Of a stretch of DNA of 64,000 nt, positions 1-11,955 are shown one piece after another. Positions within the stretch are counted from its first letter, which is position 1; each line of letters starts with the position of its first letter. This stretch comes from Aquatica leii. Its lineage: Eukaryota; Arthropoda; Insecta; Coleoptera; Lampyridae. Under the pieces are notes generated by a model that was given only the letters and a program-made list of their open reading frames with translations, had not been told where the DNA came from and did no database searches. The DNA lies in the NCBI GenBank assembly GCA_035610365.1, contig CM069434.1:124862895-124926894 (forward strand). The letters are read 5' to 3'. Position numbers and translations under genes: made by a program.

Positions 1-1011
1 AAATATAAGAAAAACTCCATAAAGTGGATCCAAGCGTGTAACGTTGCTAAACCGTAACGCAAATTTAGTTCGTTTACTGGTAATAAACAAACTGCGTCGA
101 GATCGTTGAATCTTAGACGTAGCTCCGCTGGCTTTACGTCAATCATCGTATAAATAAGCTTAAAATTAACAGTAATTTCTTTTCCGTCGATAATTGTCAC
201 ATATGGGAAAAGTTTGGTTATTTGATCTTCCACATAGCTATCTTCGTTCAAGGTTGAAGTAACGTTTTCGTGAAGTATTGTAATTTAATTGAAGAGCAAA
301 ATCTTGGAGAAGACGGTCTGGATTTTGCTAAAACAATACATTTTTATCGTCACTGTTGGTTATTTTTAATGGCACAAGTAAAGTCGATAAAACACTCGCG
401 TCTGACGCATCCTCGTCTTCAAACTTCTGTTTATATTGCTTTTGTCCAGACGAACCGTCAAATCCATATTTTGCAGTCAATTTTAAATTACGGAGAAACA
501 ATTCTGCTTGTTATGTGATGCAATAACTATTGTAAAGAAATTTCCGCTAAAGTCTTTGCAACATTAATATCCAGCGGATAACATCAAGTTTTAGCATCTG
601 AAACTTTATGATACAAAGAATAAACTTTAACGTGGTTCTTTAATTCTATATTGCATCATTTTTCGTTCTACTAAATCGGAAAGAGCAAAGTCGGTGGGAA
701 TTTGGACGGTAGCTTTGTAAGCTGCGTTATACTCAGTAGCATGCGATGGAGATGAAGTAGTAATGTCCTTGACAATAAAGGCATCAACGGCGGTTTCAGA
801 AAAAAAAACTCATACTCGTTGCAAAGGCCAATTCCACAGTGTTGTACGCCTTCAGTAACTCGCCTGACCCCCGCCTTTTTACCCGAGCAGACAATTTCTC
901 GAAATCTTCGCTAGGGCAACCTCTGGATGTCAAACTTCTAAAAAGTTCATCATTTTTTGGCTTACGTGTTTCCACATCTTCCTCAAGTACTTCAAAGTAA
1001 ATCAATGACAA
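1..1011 (-). pseudogene. Transib-like transposase fragment (RAG1-related), degenerate
   Basis: The minus strand holds several short reading frames that together resemble a Transib cut-and-paste transposase, the family from which RAG1 derives. About 480-430 encodes a KYGFDGSSGQ-type block around the first catalytic Asp. About 110-10 encodes a block with LRYG and LHAWI that is typical of the family. About 790-650 encodes a further piece (AVDAFIVKDI). The frame changes several times and stops intervene, so no intact protein is possible, and the element continues left of the window. Family assignment rests on remembered Transib motifs and is inference; no terminal repeats were found. Confidence 0.6.
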
Positions 1012-1655
1012 TCTTTATTTTATTCCTTAATGTGTTTTTGTGACAACAACTTTATTTCAATTTTAAAATCGAACTTAATTTGTTGTTATTACCTGCAGTT
1101 GTATTCTTCTCTTGAGTCACTCTTTATTCTCCTCAAAGCGTGAGACCATTCGGTTCGGTTGCAATCGAACCACTTAGTTTTTAAGATGTGGAAGAGGTTT
1201 TTAAGTGCCACCTTGTCAATTGCATGTCTGTCTATTTTCTGAGCTATGAAAATTTCCACTTGGTGCCCTTTTTTGCCATATTCAAAAGTGAGGTGCTGTC
1301 TAACGGCATCAAAAATTTTCTGCCGGTGACAAATAATTCAAGTGGAATTTCTTGTTATAAAATAATAAAAATATTAATTATAAATGTGTAAATAAAGTAA
1401 ATATACAAATGTTGAATCAACGTCGAGCCAAACATAAATCATGTCAATTTCTAATCGAGTTTAATAGACCAAAAAAGGAAAACGATGTAAAAAAGAAGAG
1501 GCAACTTCGGACAAGAACTTTTTAAAAAAAAATAATCTACATACTTCATATTTTGTTGCCAAATTATACGATTGACGACTATGGATAATGTTTGCTTATC
1601 TTCATTTTTACCTTTCATCACGTTAGTTTTACAAAAAACACGTTTCAATCTTAGT
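1012..1655. other. no recognisable gene
   Basis: AT-rich sequence with only short chance reading frames. It separates the Transib fragment from the mariner element whose ACAGGGTGTCCC-like end begins near 1660. I see nothing else supportable. Confidence 0.4.
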
Positions 1656-1659
1656 TATA

Positions 1660-2690
1660 CAGGGTGTCCCACGAGGTACTGTACATACTGAAATGGTATG
1701 TTCCTTAGGTCAATTTAAGTAGAAAATGTCCTATAAACATAGGTCCAATTCGCCATAGTTACACAGATACAAGCGTTCAAAGTTTATAAATGCTCACACA
1801 TTTTTTGAAAATTAATTATTCTTAGTCAACTGGGAAACAAAAGCCGAACAATATGTCATTTATTGCTTTCTTTTCTACTAATGTCACAGTCGATTTTATT
1901 AAATGAAGTGTAATTTAAATGCAAAATGCCTTCTCATTTTTCTAACGAAGAGTATGCTGATATCATTTACATTTATGGACTTTGTGATGGAAATGCGAGA
2001 TATGCCGTTAGGGAATATGAACGAAGATTTCCCAACAAGAGGGTGCCAAATCACCAAACCTTTTCTTCTGTGTTTCAACATGTACGGACTCATGGTTCAT
2101 TTCCATCAGTTTCAACGAGATCTGACCGTCCTGTGCAGTTAAATGTGAATGAGCCGGAAAACATTCTACAGATGGTGTATCGGAGTACAGGGTTGAGTAC
2201 TAGAAGAATTTCTTCTCGAACGGGACCCACCCGTATGTCAGTATGGCGAACATTACATGATGGGCTTTTGTATCCCTACCACATACAACAGGTTTAGCAT
2301 CTAGAACCTGGAGATTTTGCTGCCCGGTTGAATTTCTGCCCCTGGCTACAAGTAAATCCATAATTAGTTCCATTCATTTTATTTAGCGACGAGGCGCAAT
2401 TTACTAGAGATGGAGCTGCTCCACATTTTAGTCGGCATGTGACCGAATATCTAAATGTTGCTTACCCCAATAGGTGGATTGGACGTGGAGGCCCGCATGT
2501 TTGGCCACCGAGATCGCCCGATCTCACACCATTGGACTTGTATCTGTGGGGTCATGTGAAAGGCTTAGTATACGAGGTAAAAGTTAATACCAGAGCTGAA
2601 CTAATACAGCCTATATTGGATACGATCAACAAACACGGAACAACCAGCAGGTGCTTCGAGCGGCTACTCGGTCCATTTTAGATCGCAGCA
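1660..2690 (+). pseudogene. mariner-type transposase (DUF4817-like), internally deleted
   Basis: Plus-strand reading from 1926 gives an N-terminal helix-turn-helix domain with the pattern seen in insect mariner-like proteins annotated DUF4817 (YADIIYIYGLCDGNARYA, then a second HTH around RRISSRTGPTRMSVW). A stop follows at about 2297. Coding similarity resumes at about 2385 with SDEAQFTRDG, the first catalytic Asp block, and then jumps directly to AAPHFSRHV. The roughly 70-80 residues normally between these are absent. The C-terminal part (PRSPDLTPLDLYLWGHVK) keeps the catalytic Asp context. The upstream sequence near 1660 is a TIR-like ACAGGGTGTCCCACGAGG; I could not find its matching right end. 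Confidence 0.8.
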
Positions 2691-4080
2691 TTTGATGTGA
2701 TTTTTTTTTTGTTTTTTTTTATGTTTGTTTTTTTTATATTTGTTTTGTAGTTTACTTTTCTGATTTTTGTCCGGTTTTTTCGGATATCGGCCCACTGTGC
2801 GCTGCAGCATTTTTTCAATTCAATTTTGAATTGAAAATCCTAATGTTAAATTGTTATACAAAGTGTATTTGAAATACGAGTACAAACTGAAAGGATAGTT
2901 TTCTGGTGGCGTTAAATGAAAAGTTTTTTCTTTAAAGATTTGGTCTAAACCGACTCAGTTTTGAGATAATTGCAATTAAAGTTTTCGGTCAGTCTTGAAA
3001 CATAAACAAATGCAAATTGTTTGTTGATCGTAACAATGCAGTAAATGATGGGTGTAAATGCTGTAAAACGTATTGATGCATTGTGTTAATTATTGTTTAC
3101 TTTAATTTTTCATCGTCTACGAAATCAATTGTTAATAAAATAATTAAAGCAGATAGTAAAGTTTATTTCAGAATTACTACTCACCTAGCTTAAAGAAATG
3201 TACTTTGTGTACACGATCACGTTTATCTTTGGTTGTTACCAAAACAAGACTTAAAATTAAATGCAAAATTCTGCTTTGTTAAAACTGAGTTTGGCAATCT
3301 GATTTATTTCTGTCTCAATTTTTTAAGCGATTTCTTTTGTTGATGCTAAGTGATTCGTCTTAACGTACTAGTACTTCATAATAATTAATTTAAATTTCCT
3401 TTATTATGTACAACAGTGATACCGCTTTACTGTACGGTGAGTGTAATTATAACTTCCACACGTTATTCGATAACATTATTTTGTATTTATTTTTATTTTT
3501 GGTGTCGCGGAGACGAAATTTGCACTTCTTAGAACAGTTTAGTTTTATTGGTGGTGTCCATAACGTTAGGAAACTACAAGTCCGTAATATAAGATTTATT
3601 TTGCTAAAAAGTTTGATGTTTTGTAATGTTTAATGGAACTTTTATTTTCAAATATTTTGCTTGTATTTATGCTCTAATTTCACCTACTAAAATAACAACT
3701 CGTTAATTAGATGTACCTTGTATTGTACTTCGTTTTTCTTCAGGAATCTCTTTAAAAACTTACATTTAGCAACACCGTAAACTAACATACGACTGTAATA
3801 CCTGCCGTTTCTATTTTACACATTACACATTAGTTTTGTAAAAAAAAACTTAATACCATTGTTCTTATAAAACTTTATGATTTAGCAATATGTGATTTGC
3901 TCTTCAATTTATTTATTGTCAGAATAATACTTAAGTACATAACAGTAATAATGTAAATTTAGAATGTATTTTCCCACAGGATTTTTTTTAGTCTTAAATG
4001 GTAGTAAGTCAAAGACACTAACCCCTAGAAAATGCTTCGAATTGAAATCTATCTATCTGTTTCTACGCAACTTTTGAGGT
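2690..4080. other. no recognisable gene; AT-rich with a T-rich tract at 2700-2760
   Basis: T-rich runs follow the mariner coding end and may belong to its 3' part. The remainder has short frames without recognisable domains. Nothing further supportable. Confidence 0.4.
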
Positions 4081-4925
4081 ATCGTCTGGATTACTCGTTT
4101 GAATCATTTAGGTGTAATTTCTAATACCGCTGCGTTAATTCTTTCTGTAAGTTAGTCAACGTCTCAAAGAAGCGTTGCATACACTCTCTTTAATAAAACC
4201 CCAAAAAAAATTCTAGAGGATTCATATTTGGAGATACATTGTTATGGTGTATGTTCAACGGCATCTTGTCAATAGCTTGTTCCAATACATTAAAATATCC
4301 ATTGGAAATAAAACGATTTGGTAAACAAATTGGCTCAAGAACTCTTTAGTTTATTATGCCCAGCTAAACGTTAATAAAAAACCTTCTTTGGTGACCATAT
4401 TCTATAAATTCATGCGGATTTTTATTGGGCAAATAGTGAAGATTATGAGTATTAAATATACCATCTCTGGTAAACATACATTCATTGCTCCAAAAAATAC
4501 GCCGGAAAAATTCGCTATCTTTTTGAATCAAATTTAAGTTTGTGTTACAAAAATTTAACCCTAATATCATAGAGAGGCTGAACTTTAGAATCGTGATATG
4601 GATAAAACAGGTTTTCTTGTAGAACCAAGTAAACAGTCTTGGAGCTAGGGTTGTTTAATGTTGAAGGTAACTATCGGGTACTTAGCGAAGAATCTTTGTG
4701 TACAGCGCCTAGAATTTGTTCTTTTAGTTGTATTGTACGCTTTTGTCTTGGTCGATCAGCATTAGCGTTTCTCGTTATAAATGACTCAGTTTCTTAAAAT
4801 CGTTGATTCAGTATTCAAAATGTGTTTTCTCTAGGTTATCTTCGGTTTGGAAAACATGCCATACTCGTTTGCAGCCGCGTTAGCATTTCCATTACAGAAA
4901 CCGTACCTTAAGTACATATCAGCAT
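4080..4925 (-). pseudogene. second mariner-type (DUF4817-like) transposase remnant
   Basis: On the minus strand a transposase can be followed in broken frames. A residue of the N-terminal HTH (GNANAAANEYG) lies near 4890. A middle domain lies at 4364-4570 (RRIFWSNECMFTRDGIFN, then NPHEF and RRFFINV), matching the first catalytic region. A C-terminal piece with NMNPLEFFLGFY lies near 4200. In the first catalytic block the usual SDE is SNE, so the catalytic Asp appears substituted. The stretch before the C-terminal piece is shortened. It is the same broad family as the copy at 1660-2690 but diverged, and it retains the segment that copy has lost. Confidence 0.7.
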
Positions 4926-5289
4926 ATTCACTGAATTGAAAAGCAATAACCAGGAACCCAAAAAACCCAGAACCACAAGAACTAATCAAAAGTACTCAAA
5001 AAAACCACGAAAAGAGCAAATATTATAAAAAAAAATGAAACAAGAAAGTCAAATAGAATACATAAATGTCAACATTTGACAAATGATGCTTATGATTGAA
5101 ATCTGTTAAGATTGGATTAGAATAGAAAGTTTGTTTTACAACATTGTCAAATGTGTTTTTTGTAAAAATGCGTAAATAAAGAAATGTTCAAAACAAACTC
5201 TGAAGTCAAAACGAAATCGTTAACCAAACAAAAATATCAAAATTCTTTTATTATTTTTAATCCAGCTATGTGTACTAACAAATATCAAA

Positions 5290-6140
5290 ACTAACACTTA
5301 TTTATAGACCAAAAGTCTGAACTTTGAGAACCTCGTGAAGACGTATAAAGCGTGCTCAGACTTGTGTAAGGTTCTTGAGCTGAACGCTTATCGGTCGACC
5401 CGTTTAGCTTAGGGTAGCACCTTTAGCAAAATTAGAGGTATCAGTTTCAACGCGAAAAAGAACGTCGTTCTCAATAGCAGCTAGAGTCGCGTTAGCGATA
5501 GAGTTTTTAAAAAAGTTGAAAGCAGCAACAGCCTTCTCTGATAGGGGAAAAGATGCTTTGGTCAAGAAACGGCAAATTTTAACTAAAATCGCTGGAATCC
5601 ATCGACAATAATAAGCAAACGTTTTGAGAACTCTTTGCAGGGAAGCAGTATCGCTAGGAACAGGTAGGTTCATTAACGGAACTAGTCTCACTGGTTCTGG
5701 TCTGATAGTTTTGTTTTCAACAATATACCCCAATAACCCAATAGACACACGTTTCTTCGTTTAGTGTTAGATTATACATTTTAGCAACGGCAAAAATTTT
5801 TTGAAAAACTCCTATCATGCTCTTGCTGGTCTCTTTCATCAATTGTAATATCATCCAAATAAAAAAGCGTATCCTTTAGTTGTTCCTTCTGAATTAAGGT
5901 TTGAGTAGTCCTTTGGAAACAATGCTACACCATTAGTAACTTCGAAGCGAACTCGTCGGAATTGGTACAATTTACCATTAGCTTCGAACGCTGTATAATG
6001 CTTCTCAGAATCAATGATTTGCAGTTGATGGTAGGCATTTTAAAGATTAATTCTATTAAATACGTTATATTTTAATATTCAAACTATTTTTGAAAGATTT
6101 TGAGACTTTGGAAGTCTCGTAGTCTCTGTTTGAGCAATAA
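5290..6140 (-). pseudogene. Ty3/gypsy pol fragment (RT and RNase H start)
   Basis: Read on the minus strand from about 6090 downward, the frames give RT motifs in order: a block equivalent to SKLDL..YHQ, GKLYQFRRVRFEVTNGV, and the catalytic YLDD near 5860. These are followed by the connection region LGYIVENKTIRPEP (from 5748) and the RNase H start (VETDTSNFAKGATLS) ending near 5404, where a stop breaks the frame. Beyond it a SRTLHKSEH-like piece of RNase H remains to about 5300. Frameshifts separate the pieces. gag, protease and integrase are missing, so this is a dead internal fragment. Confidence 0.8.
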
Positions 6141-6225
6141 AATGTTATATTGAACTTGTTCCTGTCTAAATTGGTCGTTTTTTTCTCATGGACTTTTAAA
6201 ACCCGAGCCTAATTTACACATGTTG

Positions 6226-6582
6226 TTACACAAAATAAATATTCTAACGAGTTTTAAACTAATTTATTTGCAAACGAAATATTTACACGATTAGCACTAA
6301 ATTTTATAAACGTAGCTAATGAAATATAACAATATTTAAGAAAAACTGCTGTTTATCTAAACCGGTATTTGTTTATGTTAACAACACGTCCACTTACACA
6401 CCGTATTTATATTCACTTGATACACTTTTATTTATCTAGCACACGCGTTAAACACTTTATTTATTTACACAGAAATTTGAAAACTAAACTGGATCTTCCT
6501 ACGAACGCTTATATATATTCAGAATGTTGCACGTTTTTCGATTATTGTTTTGAAGCTTTCAATTACTTCAAGAACGCTTCAA
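6226..6582. repeat. possible gypsy LTR remnant
   Basis: Sequence starting TGTTACAC and ending AGAACGCTTCA resembles the ends of the solo LTR at 21808-22230 (TGTTACG... ...GAACGTTTCA) and lies on the 5' side of the minus-strand gypsy pol fragment. I saw no target-site duplication or primer-binding site, and internal similarity is patchy. It is offered only as a possibility. The short ORF at 6369-6611 lies in it and looks like chance. Confidence 0.25.
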
Positions 6583-6698
6583 TATTATGGCAAAAGTATG
6601 TTGTCTTATAATTTCTATATTTACAATAATAAAAAAAATAAAATTTTTTGTTTATTTATTTTATGGTTTATATCATTTATTTGAATAATTTCTTTTAG

Positions 6699-8228
6699 TC
6701 GCAAATAAAACAAAAAATTGTAAACAATAGTGAGTCTGTGCATTTTGAAATTATTAATAAAGTTATTGAATGCATAGGTTCCATTAACTTGATGTGTGTG
6801 CCTATAGGTTGTCTACTCTCCGGATTTTTAACACAACCTATTGGCAGAAGACGTGCAATGCAAGTTATAACAATTCCATTGGCAGCGTCGTGGTCAATTT
6901 TTAAATTTGCTAATGCAGTTTGGCAAATTTACTTGGCTTTATCAATAACTGGATTATGTGGTGGTCTAGTTGAAGCACCTGTAAGTATTTACAAAAACGT
7001 AGGTAATATAAATGACCTTATTTGTCATAGGTTTTAGCATATGTATCAGAAATAACAACACCAAGACTAAGAGGAATGTTATCCGCAACAAGTACTTTAA
7101 GTGTAACATTAGGAGTTTTACTTCAATTCCTCGTAGGAACCTTACTACCGTGGCGAACGGTTGCTTTAGTTTGTTTAGGACCTCCAATTTTATCATTTTG
7201 TTTACTAAGTTTGATGCCTGAAAGTCCACATTGGTTTATTATGCACAATAAATTAAATCATGCACGTAAAAGTTTGGCATGGTTAAGAGGATGGGGAAAA
7301 GTAGAAGATGTAGAAGAAGAATTTGAGGCAATGTGTCGTGGTCATAAATTGATTGTGTATAATAATCCGCTTAAAAATCGTGTTGATAATCCAGCATTTG
7401 ACGGTAGTTTCAGTAACGTAAATGATAATCAAAAACCGATATCTACTGAGACTAAATCGTTTATCAAAGAAAAAATAGAACATTTTAAATTATTTACGCG
7501 TAAGAGTTTTCTTTGGCCATTTGCCATGGTGTCTTTTATTTACTTTTTAACGAACTTTACTGGTGCGTGGACTTTACAAACGTGCGCGATAAATGTTTTT
7601 GCAACTTTGAAAGCGCCAATGAATAAATATTACGCAACTATACTTTTAGGACTAGTAGAATTTTTAGGTTGCACTCTAAGTATTTTTTTTTGTACGTTAT
7701 TGTGGAAAACGGGTCATGGGTTTTATGTCTATATGCGCAGTTGCGTTATGCGACATAGTTGTTGGTGTTTACGCACATATAAATGCGATACATTACATTG
7801 AATTTAAACCAGACAATTTACCATCAATACCAACGATTGACGAACATAATTGGATACTTTTAGTATTTTTAATTCTCATCGCTTTTACTGGTCACTGCGG
7901 TTTGAGAGTGCTTCCATGGATATTAATTGGGGAAATATACTCGCACGAGACAAGAGCAACAGGCTGTGGGGCGGCAAGTGCAATGTCATACGTTTTTGGA
8001 TTTTTTGCAAACAAGATTTTTTTAACTATGATTAATTCTTTAACTATTGCGTGGACGTATTGGTGTTACGGAATAATTGCGTTTTTCGGTTGCTTAATTA
8101 TGTACTTTATTCTTCCAGAAACTGAAGGGAAACCGTTACAAGAAATTACAGATCACTTTTCAGGAGTTTCAAAATTAGACAATAAAGTTAGAAGAAAAAA
8201 TACTAATAAAAACGATGTTGTAGTGTAA
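6699..8228 (+). CDS. Tret1-like facilitated sugar (trehalose) transporter, 3' portion
   Basis: Member of the SLC2/MFS sugar-transporter family, most like insect facilitated trehalose transporters: a 12-TM plasma-membrane uniporter. An acceptor site (tttcttttag, ending 6698) opens an exon 6699-6980 in phase 0. A 50-nt GT-AG intron (6981-7030) follows, then an exon 7031-8228. Signatures in order: IGSINL, GCLLSG, PIGRRRAM (TM2-3 loop), PRLRGM, MPESPHWFI, a central loop, IGEIYSHETRATGCG and the terminal PETEGKPLQEI. Upstream exons with TM1 and the start codon are not visible and may lie left of the window or in lost sequence. The frame shifts by one base in a nine-T run at 7683-7691: the protein reads in one frame to about that point and in another from VRYCGKRVMGF onward. 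This is either an extra T from sequencing or a real lesion. AATAAA-type polyadenylation signals lie near 8330. Confidence 0.85.
7683..7691 (+). other. T9 homopolymer carrying a one-base frameshift in the transporter
   Basis: Both flanking frames encode good family sequence, and the switch can only be placed in or beside this run. Removing one T would restore the frame. All other features of the gene, including splice sites and the final domain, are intact. Confidence 0.75.
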
Positions 8229-9219
8229 TTAATTATAAAGTTAAATCCGATTTGTGTTTTGCGTACCTTCAGTGAAGCTTTAAATTATTATTTTATTTCA
8301 AAATAAGGTTGTTTAAATTTTTAAAAACATAAATAAATAAATAAATAAGGTAGGTATGTTATATTATAATCGATGTAGCTTAAAACTAGTTTCAGCCAGA
8401 AAGCTACGAAATTCTTTCGTAGATATTTTTCTTTTTTTTTTTAATTTTATTATATCGACTCGTTTCTGAAGGAAACATTTGCGCCGGTAAATAATAAAAC
8501 CACTTAACTCACATCTTCCACGCATAAACAATAGTTTATGGTAGAACGAGTGTTACAATGACGACAATTGTAATGTGAGTAACTTTACAATGTCGGAGTG
8601 TTACAAAAAAGGAAATTAGAACACACGCTTTTCATATAATGAAAGATTATGCTTTAATTTAGATTATTTGTTGATAAAAACTACAACACATATGTATAGC
8701 AGCAATTTTCCATATATTATAATTGGTAAAGTTGTTGTAATCATCATGTCCCTACTTTCTAATTTAAAATTTCAAAATAGTTGAGATTTATATTATTATA
8801 CTGATGATTTTAATATTTACGAAACTCAATCTGACAGTTCTGAGTAGCGACTAGACATTCATTTACGATCTCGGTAGGTCTACTTTAAGGAAGCAAGCCT
8901 GTTCTACGCAAACATCAATTTTCCTCCATTCCCAAAACCCAAACCCAAAACCTAGAAGAAATCATGTCCTACTTTCAGCCCTGACCACAAACCATACTAT
9001 CATTTCTAAACTCCATTTTTTACCCCGTTCACAACTCGCACTGGACGAACGTAAGAAGGTAGGTTCAAGCTTTCAAATTTTTGAACTCCAAATAACAAAT
9101 GAAAAAAGGCTCTCAGTACCCAGCCCTCCTGGAAACGTTGGTTATCATGACATCTCAACCGAAGCGTCAGAGGAAGAGAGGGTGCTAACAATGACTGTGT
9201 TGAACCAGGCTGCCATATA
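8229..9219. other. 3' flank of transporter, no further gene
   Basis: Contains polyadenylation-type AATAAATAAATAAATAA near 8330, then AT-rich sequence with a small hairpin (TACGAAATTCTTTCGTA near 8405). From about 8930 decayed sequence may belong to the LINE that follows, but no protein similarity was convincing before 9220. Confidence 0.4.
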
Positions 9220-10235
9220 ATGACGGTTTGAATAGCTTCGTTAATTGTAAGATCTATAACAAACATTGACAAACTGGAATATGAGTTGGATAAAATAAAG
9301 TGAGACATATTAGGTTTAAGCAAGACGAAAAAGAGGTAGAAAGAATACATAACACTACTCTCTGGTTCGCATTTTATTAATAAAGGAGATAAATACACCG
9401 AAGTAGGGTTCTTAATACGCCCAATAATGTCATCTATTCTGAAAACATACGAAGTTATACCTGACAGAGTGGCATATATTGTCAAATTTACGCCCCAACC
9501 TGCGACCATACTGACGAAGAATTCGAAACATTCTACGATAAAATTAAAAGTGCATTCCAAGAGTCTCCATCGACATACAGAATACTTATAGGAGATTTCA
9601 ACGCAAAGAAGAGAAAACAGAAACCCCGCTTGGAAAATATGGCTATGGAGAACGCAATGAGAAAGGCAAAACACCACTATGAACGAATACAATTTATAGT
9701 CCATGAGCTCCTTCTTTAAACAAACCCTAATAGAAAGTAAACCTAGATAAATCCTTATGGTACTGTCAAAAAAAATTAGCTACGTTCTGACTGATGGTAA
9801 ACATATAGTTTAAGACGTCTGCGTAATAAATAGATGTGACATTAGTAGCAATCGTAGGACAATAAGAGCAAAAATCTGTATTAATAAAAATCTGGAAAGA
9901 AAACAAAAACACGCGCCAATTAAAAAAAACACTATAAAGCAACACAGAAATGCTAATAGAAAGTGTACAACAGGCAAAACAACACCAGCCAAAAAACACA
10001 AAGATAGACACACAGACACAAAGTCTGATAGACACACAATCAAAGCTAAACGAGCAAAATAAAAAAGAACAAAATAATATAACAATTTGAATAAACGGAT
10101 TAGAAGGAACGTGCGGGAGCATAAAAAGAAAGGAATAAAAATATGTCTAAGACCGAGTCTCGGGAGAAGACAAATAATATGTTTGATTAGTAACAAAAAA
10201 AAATTACAAATAGAATAAACACACTCAAAATAATA
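9220..10235 (+). pseudogene. RTE-like LINE, endonuclease portion, degenerate
   Basis: Plus-strand frames, with several shifts and stops, give an apurinic-endonuclease domain of the RTE/BovB type. Pieces in order: IDKLEYELDKIK, a KGDKYTEVG-like block near 9390, DEEFETFYDEIKSAFQESPS (from about 9510), the catalytic RILIGDFNAK (about 9580-9608), LGKYGYGERNE, and VLTDGKHIV (about 9786-9812), which leads to the SDH region. Beyond 9900 the sequence still resembles the RTE linker (LNKRIRRNVREHKKK near 10090). The opposite-strand 232-codon ORF at 9006-9704 is its shadow. Coding similarity stops where the 10240 inverted repeat begins. Confidence 0.7.
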
Positions 10236-10239
10236 GAAT

Positions 10240-10400
10240 ACTACTTTTAAGCGCGACCTGCAAGGTAGGCAACTAAACTTACATTATAACAGCTAGTTAA
10301 ATTTGACCACATTGGCATTGTAGGCATTACTTGCAGCGATATTACGAAGTTACTAACCATTCTTTATAAGCACCGCCTTAAGCGTTCAAAGAACATGTTT
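10240..10400. repeat. ~160-bp inverted repeat, left copy
   Basis: This block (outer edge CTTTTAAGCGCGACCTGCAA) is the reverse complement of 19850-20010 with roughly 90% identity by eye. The outer edges are the CTTTTAAGCGCG ends; the inner edges are the TTGAACGCTT ends. The pair encloses the Tc1-like transposase with its BEL/Pao and MITE insertions, so these are candidate long terminal inverted repeats of that DNA transposon. Confidence 0.8.
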
Positions 10401-11680
10401 ATGTATCTAAATTGTACCATAAAGATATAATTTTTTTTCGCTAAATTTTCTATTTATGTATTTAGGTTCTCTGCTCAAGTTTTAAATAAATGCTATAGTT
10501 CTTAATTAAAAAAGTTCTAAGTCATTTATAATTGGATTTATAATTAAAATAAATTAAAAAAAGTTCCATTAATAACTCGAATAAATTTAAACTGCATGCC
10601 CAAATATGAAATTTCTGTTTTAATTAGCCTAAATTTTTAATATTTCCGGATTAAATTAAAGTCAACATTCCGATTTTTTTTTTGTAAAAGAAGTATTATC
10701 ATCATTTGAACGTGATTAATGGTTGAACTTTGCTGATGTAACCGAATTTATGGATGATCTCAAACCTACTAGTTTAAGTATTAGACGGAAAGTATCTGTA
10801 ACTCAAATTTACTTATCTATGTCTGGAGAGTTTTATTTTCAGGTGGTTTTTATGAAATCTTAATTATATTACAAGCGGCGAGAAAATTAATATTCTTTTA
10901 AAAAGATATTATCTTTAGTTAGATGTAACTGAACTGGAAATCAAAACTAATATAGGTTTCGTTACCTATAAATAAAAACAGAACTCTTGCAGGTTTTTGC
11001 TAAAACTAAGTAATGGAAATATATCACCAAACATTGGAAAAATCAGTCTCTTTTTTTGTACAAAATGATCAACAACGTTTAGAAACAAATTTATGTGTCG
11101 CAATAGTAGCCCCACCAAATTTCGACGCTTAAATGAAATATCGTGTAAAAATAAGATAAGAAAATGCAAATATCCCTAAATAGAAATAATGTTTAATCTT
11201 GTTTTAAGTAATAAATAATAATAAAACAACTACAATAACATCAACAAAATATATAATACAGAAAAGTAAAATTTTTAAACAAAATAATTACAAAATATTA
11301 ATCATTTATAGTTTTTAAACTCTTTTTAAATTTATATTATTATATATTTTTTTCCTTTACTTTTACTTATTATTTTGCCTTTTTTGACAATGTTAATAAA
11401 TCCTGATAGGGTTTAAGACATTACATTTGGCCAACGTAATGAATTTTGCAATCATTTGAATTTGGTTCATTTCATCTCATTCATTTTAGAAAACCTAGGG
11501 TTGTTGATTATAAAACTAGTATAATTATCTACTACACAAAAATTTACAAATGTTTTTCTACCTTTGTTACTACTAGTTTGCGTATTGGAATTAAAATCAA
11601 AGTTTGATTTAAAATTTGAGAAGAAAGAATACAGAAATTCTCATGAAAATTACGCTAAAACAATGTTTCCAGAGATCTAA
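10401..11680. other. interior of the inverted-repeat element, no clear gene
   Basis: AT-rich sequence between the left inverted repeat and the Tc1 transposase start. A plus-strand stretch near 10720-10800 (ADVTEFMDDLKPTS) and one near 11020-11130 (VAPPNF) look coding-like but are too short to assign. The minus ORF at 10966-11169 has no recognised domain. It may contain a further, unidentified insertion, since it is much longer than the corresponding right side (19400-19850). Confidence 0.3.
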
Positions 11681-11824
11681 AACCCCGTTCTTCTGGGCAG
11701 TATTTTATACCCCCAGTAATGCTTTCTTCTGCCCAAGGATCCGCCATTACTAAGTCGGGTATATAAAGAGGTTACTTAAAATTCATTTTGTAATGTATAA
11801 TATTTAGTGGTGTTGTGTGTATCA

Positions 11825-11955
11825 ATTTTGTGCAATATACCACGTCTTCTTAGACAAACAGAATTATCACTAGAAACTAGAGGGAAGATTATTGCTTTAC
11901 GAGAATGTGGATTTTCTATCCGAGTAATTGCTGCACGTATGGGTTTATCGGTAAG
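11825..11955 (+). pseudogene. Tc1-like transposase, N-terminal HTH segment
   Basis: Plus strand from about 11837 encodes a Tc1-type DNA-binding start (LETRGKIIALRECGFSIRVI, then AARMGLS). The reading frame ends at a GTAAG near 11951 and the protein resumes near 12700 (VVHDWLQREEQGSENYH). The ~745-bp gap could be an intron, but most of it is a MITE, so insertion is at least part of the explanation. Confidence 0.7.

Noticed and set aside
6369-6611. 80-aa plus-strand ORF
   Set aside because: No domain; sits in a possible LTR remnant and codes low-complexity AT-driven sequence.
9006-9704. 232-codon ORF on the minus strand
   Set aside because: It lies opposite the RTE endonuclease frames on the plus strand; the Phe/Ser/Leu-rich product is an antisense shadow of an AT-rich coding region.
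9766-10196. Two overlapping minus-strand hydrophobic ORFs
   Set aside because: Antisense of the Lys-rich RTE linker; no recognisable domain.
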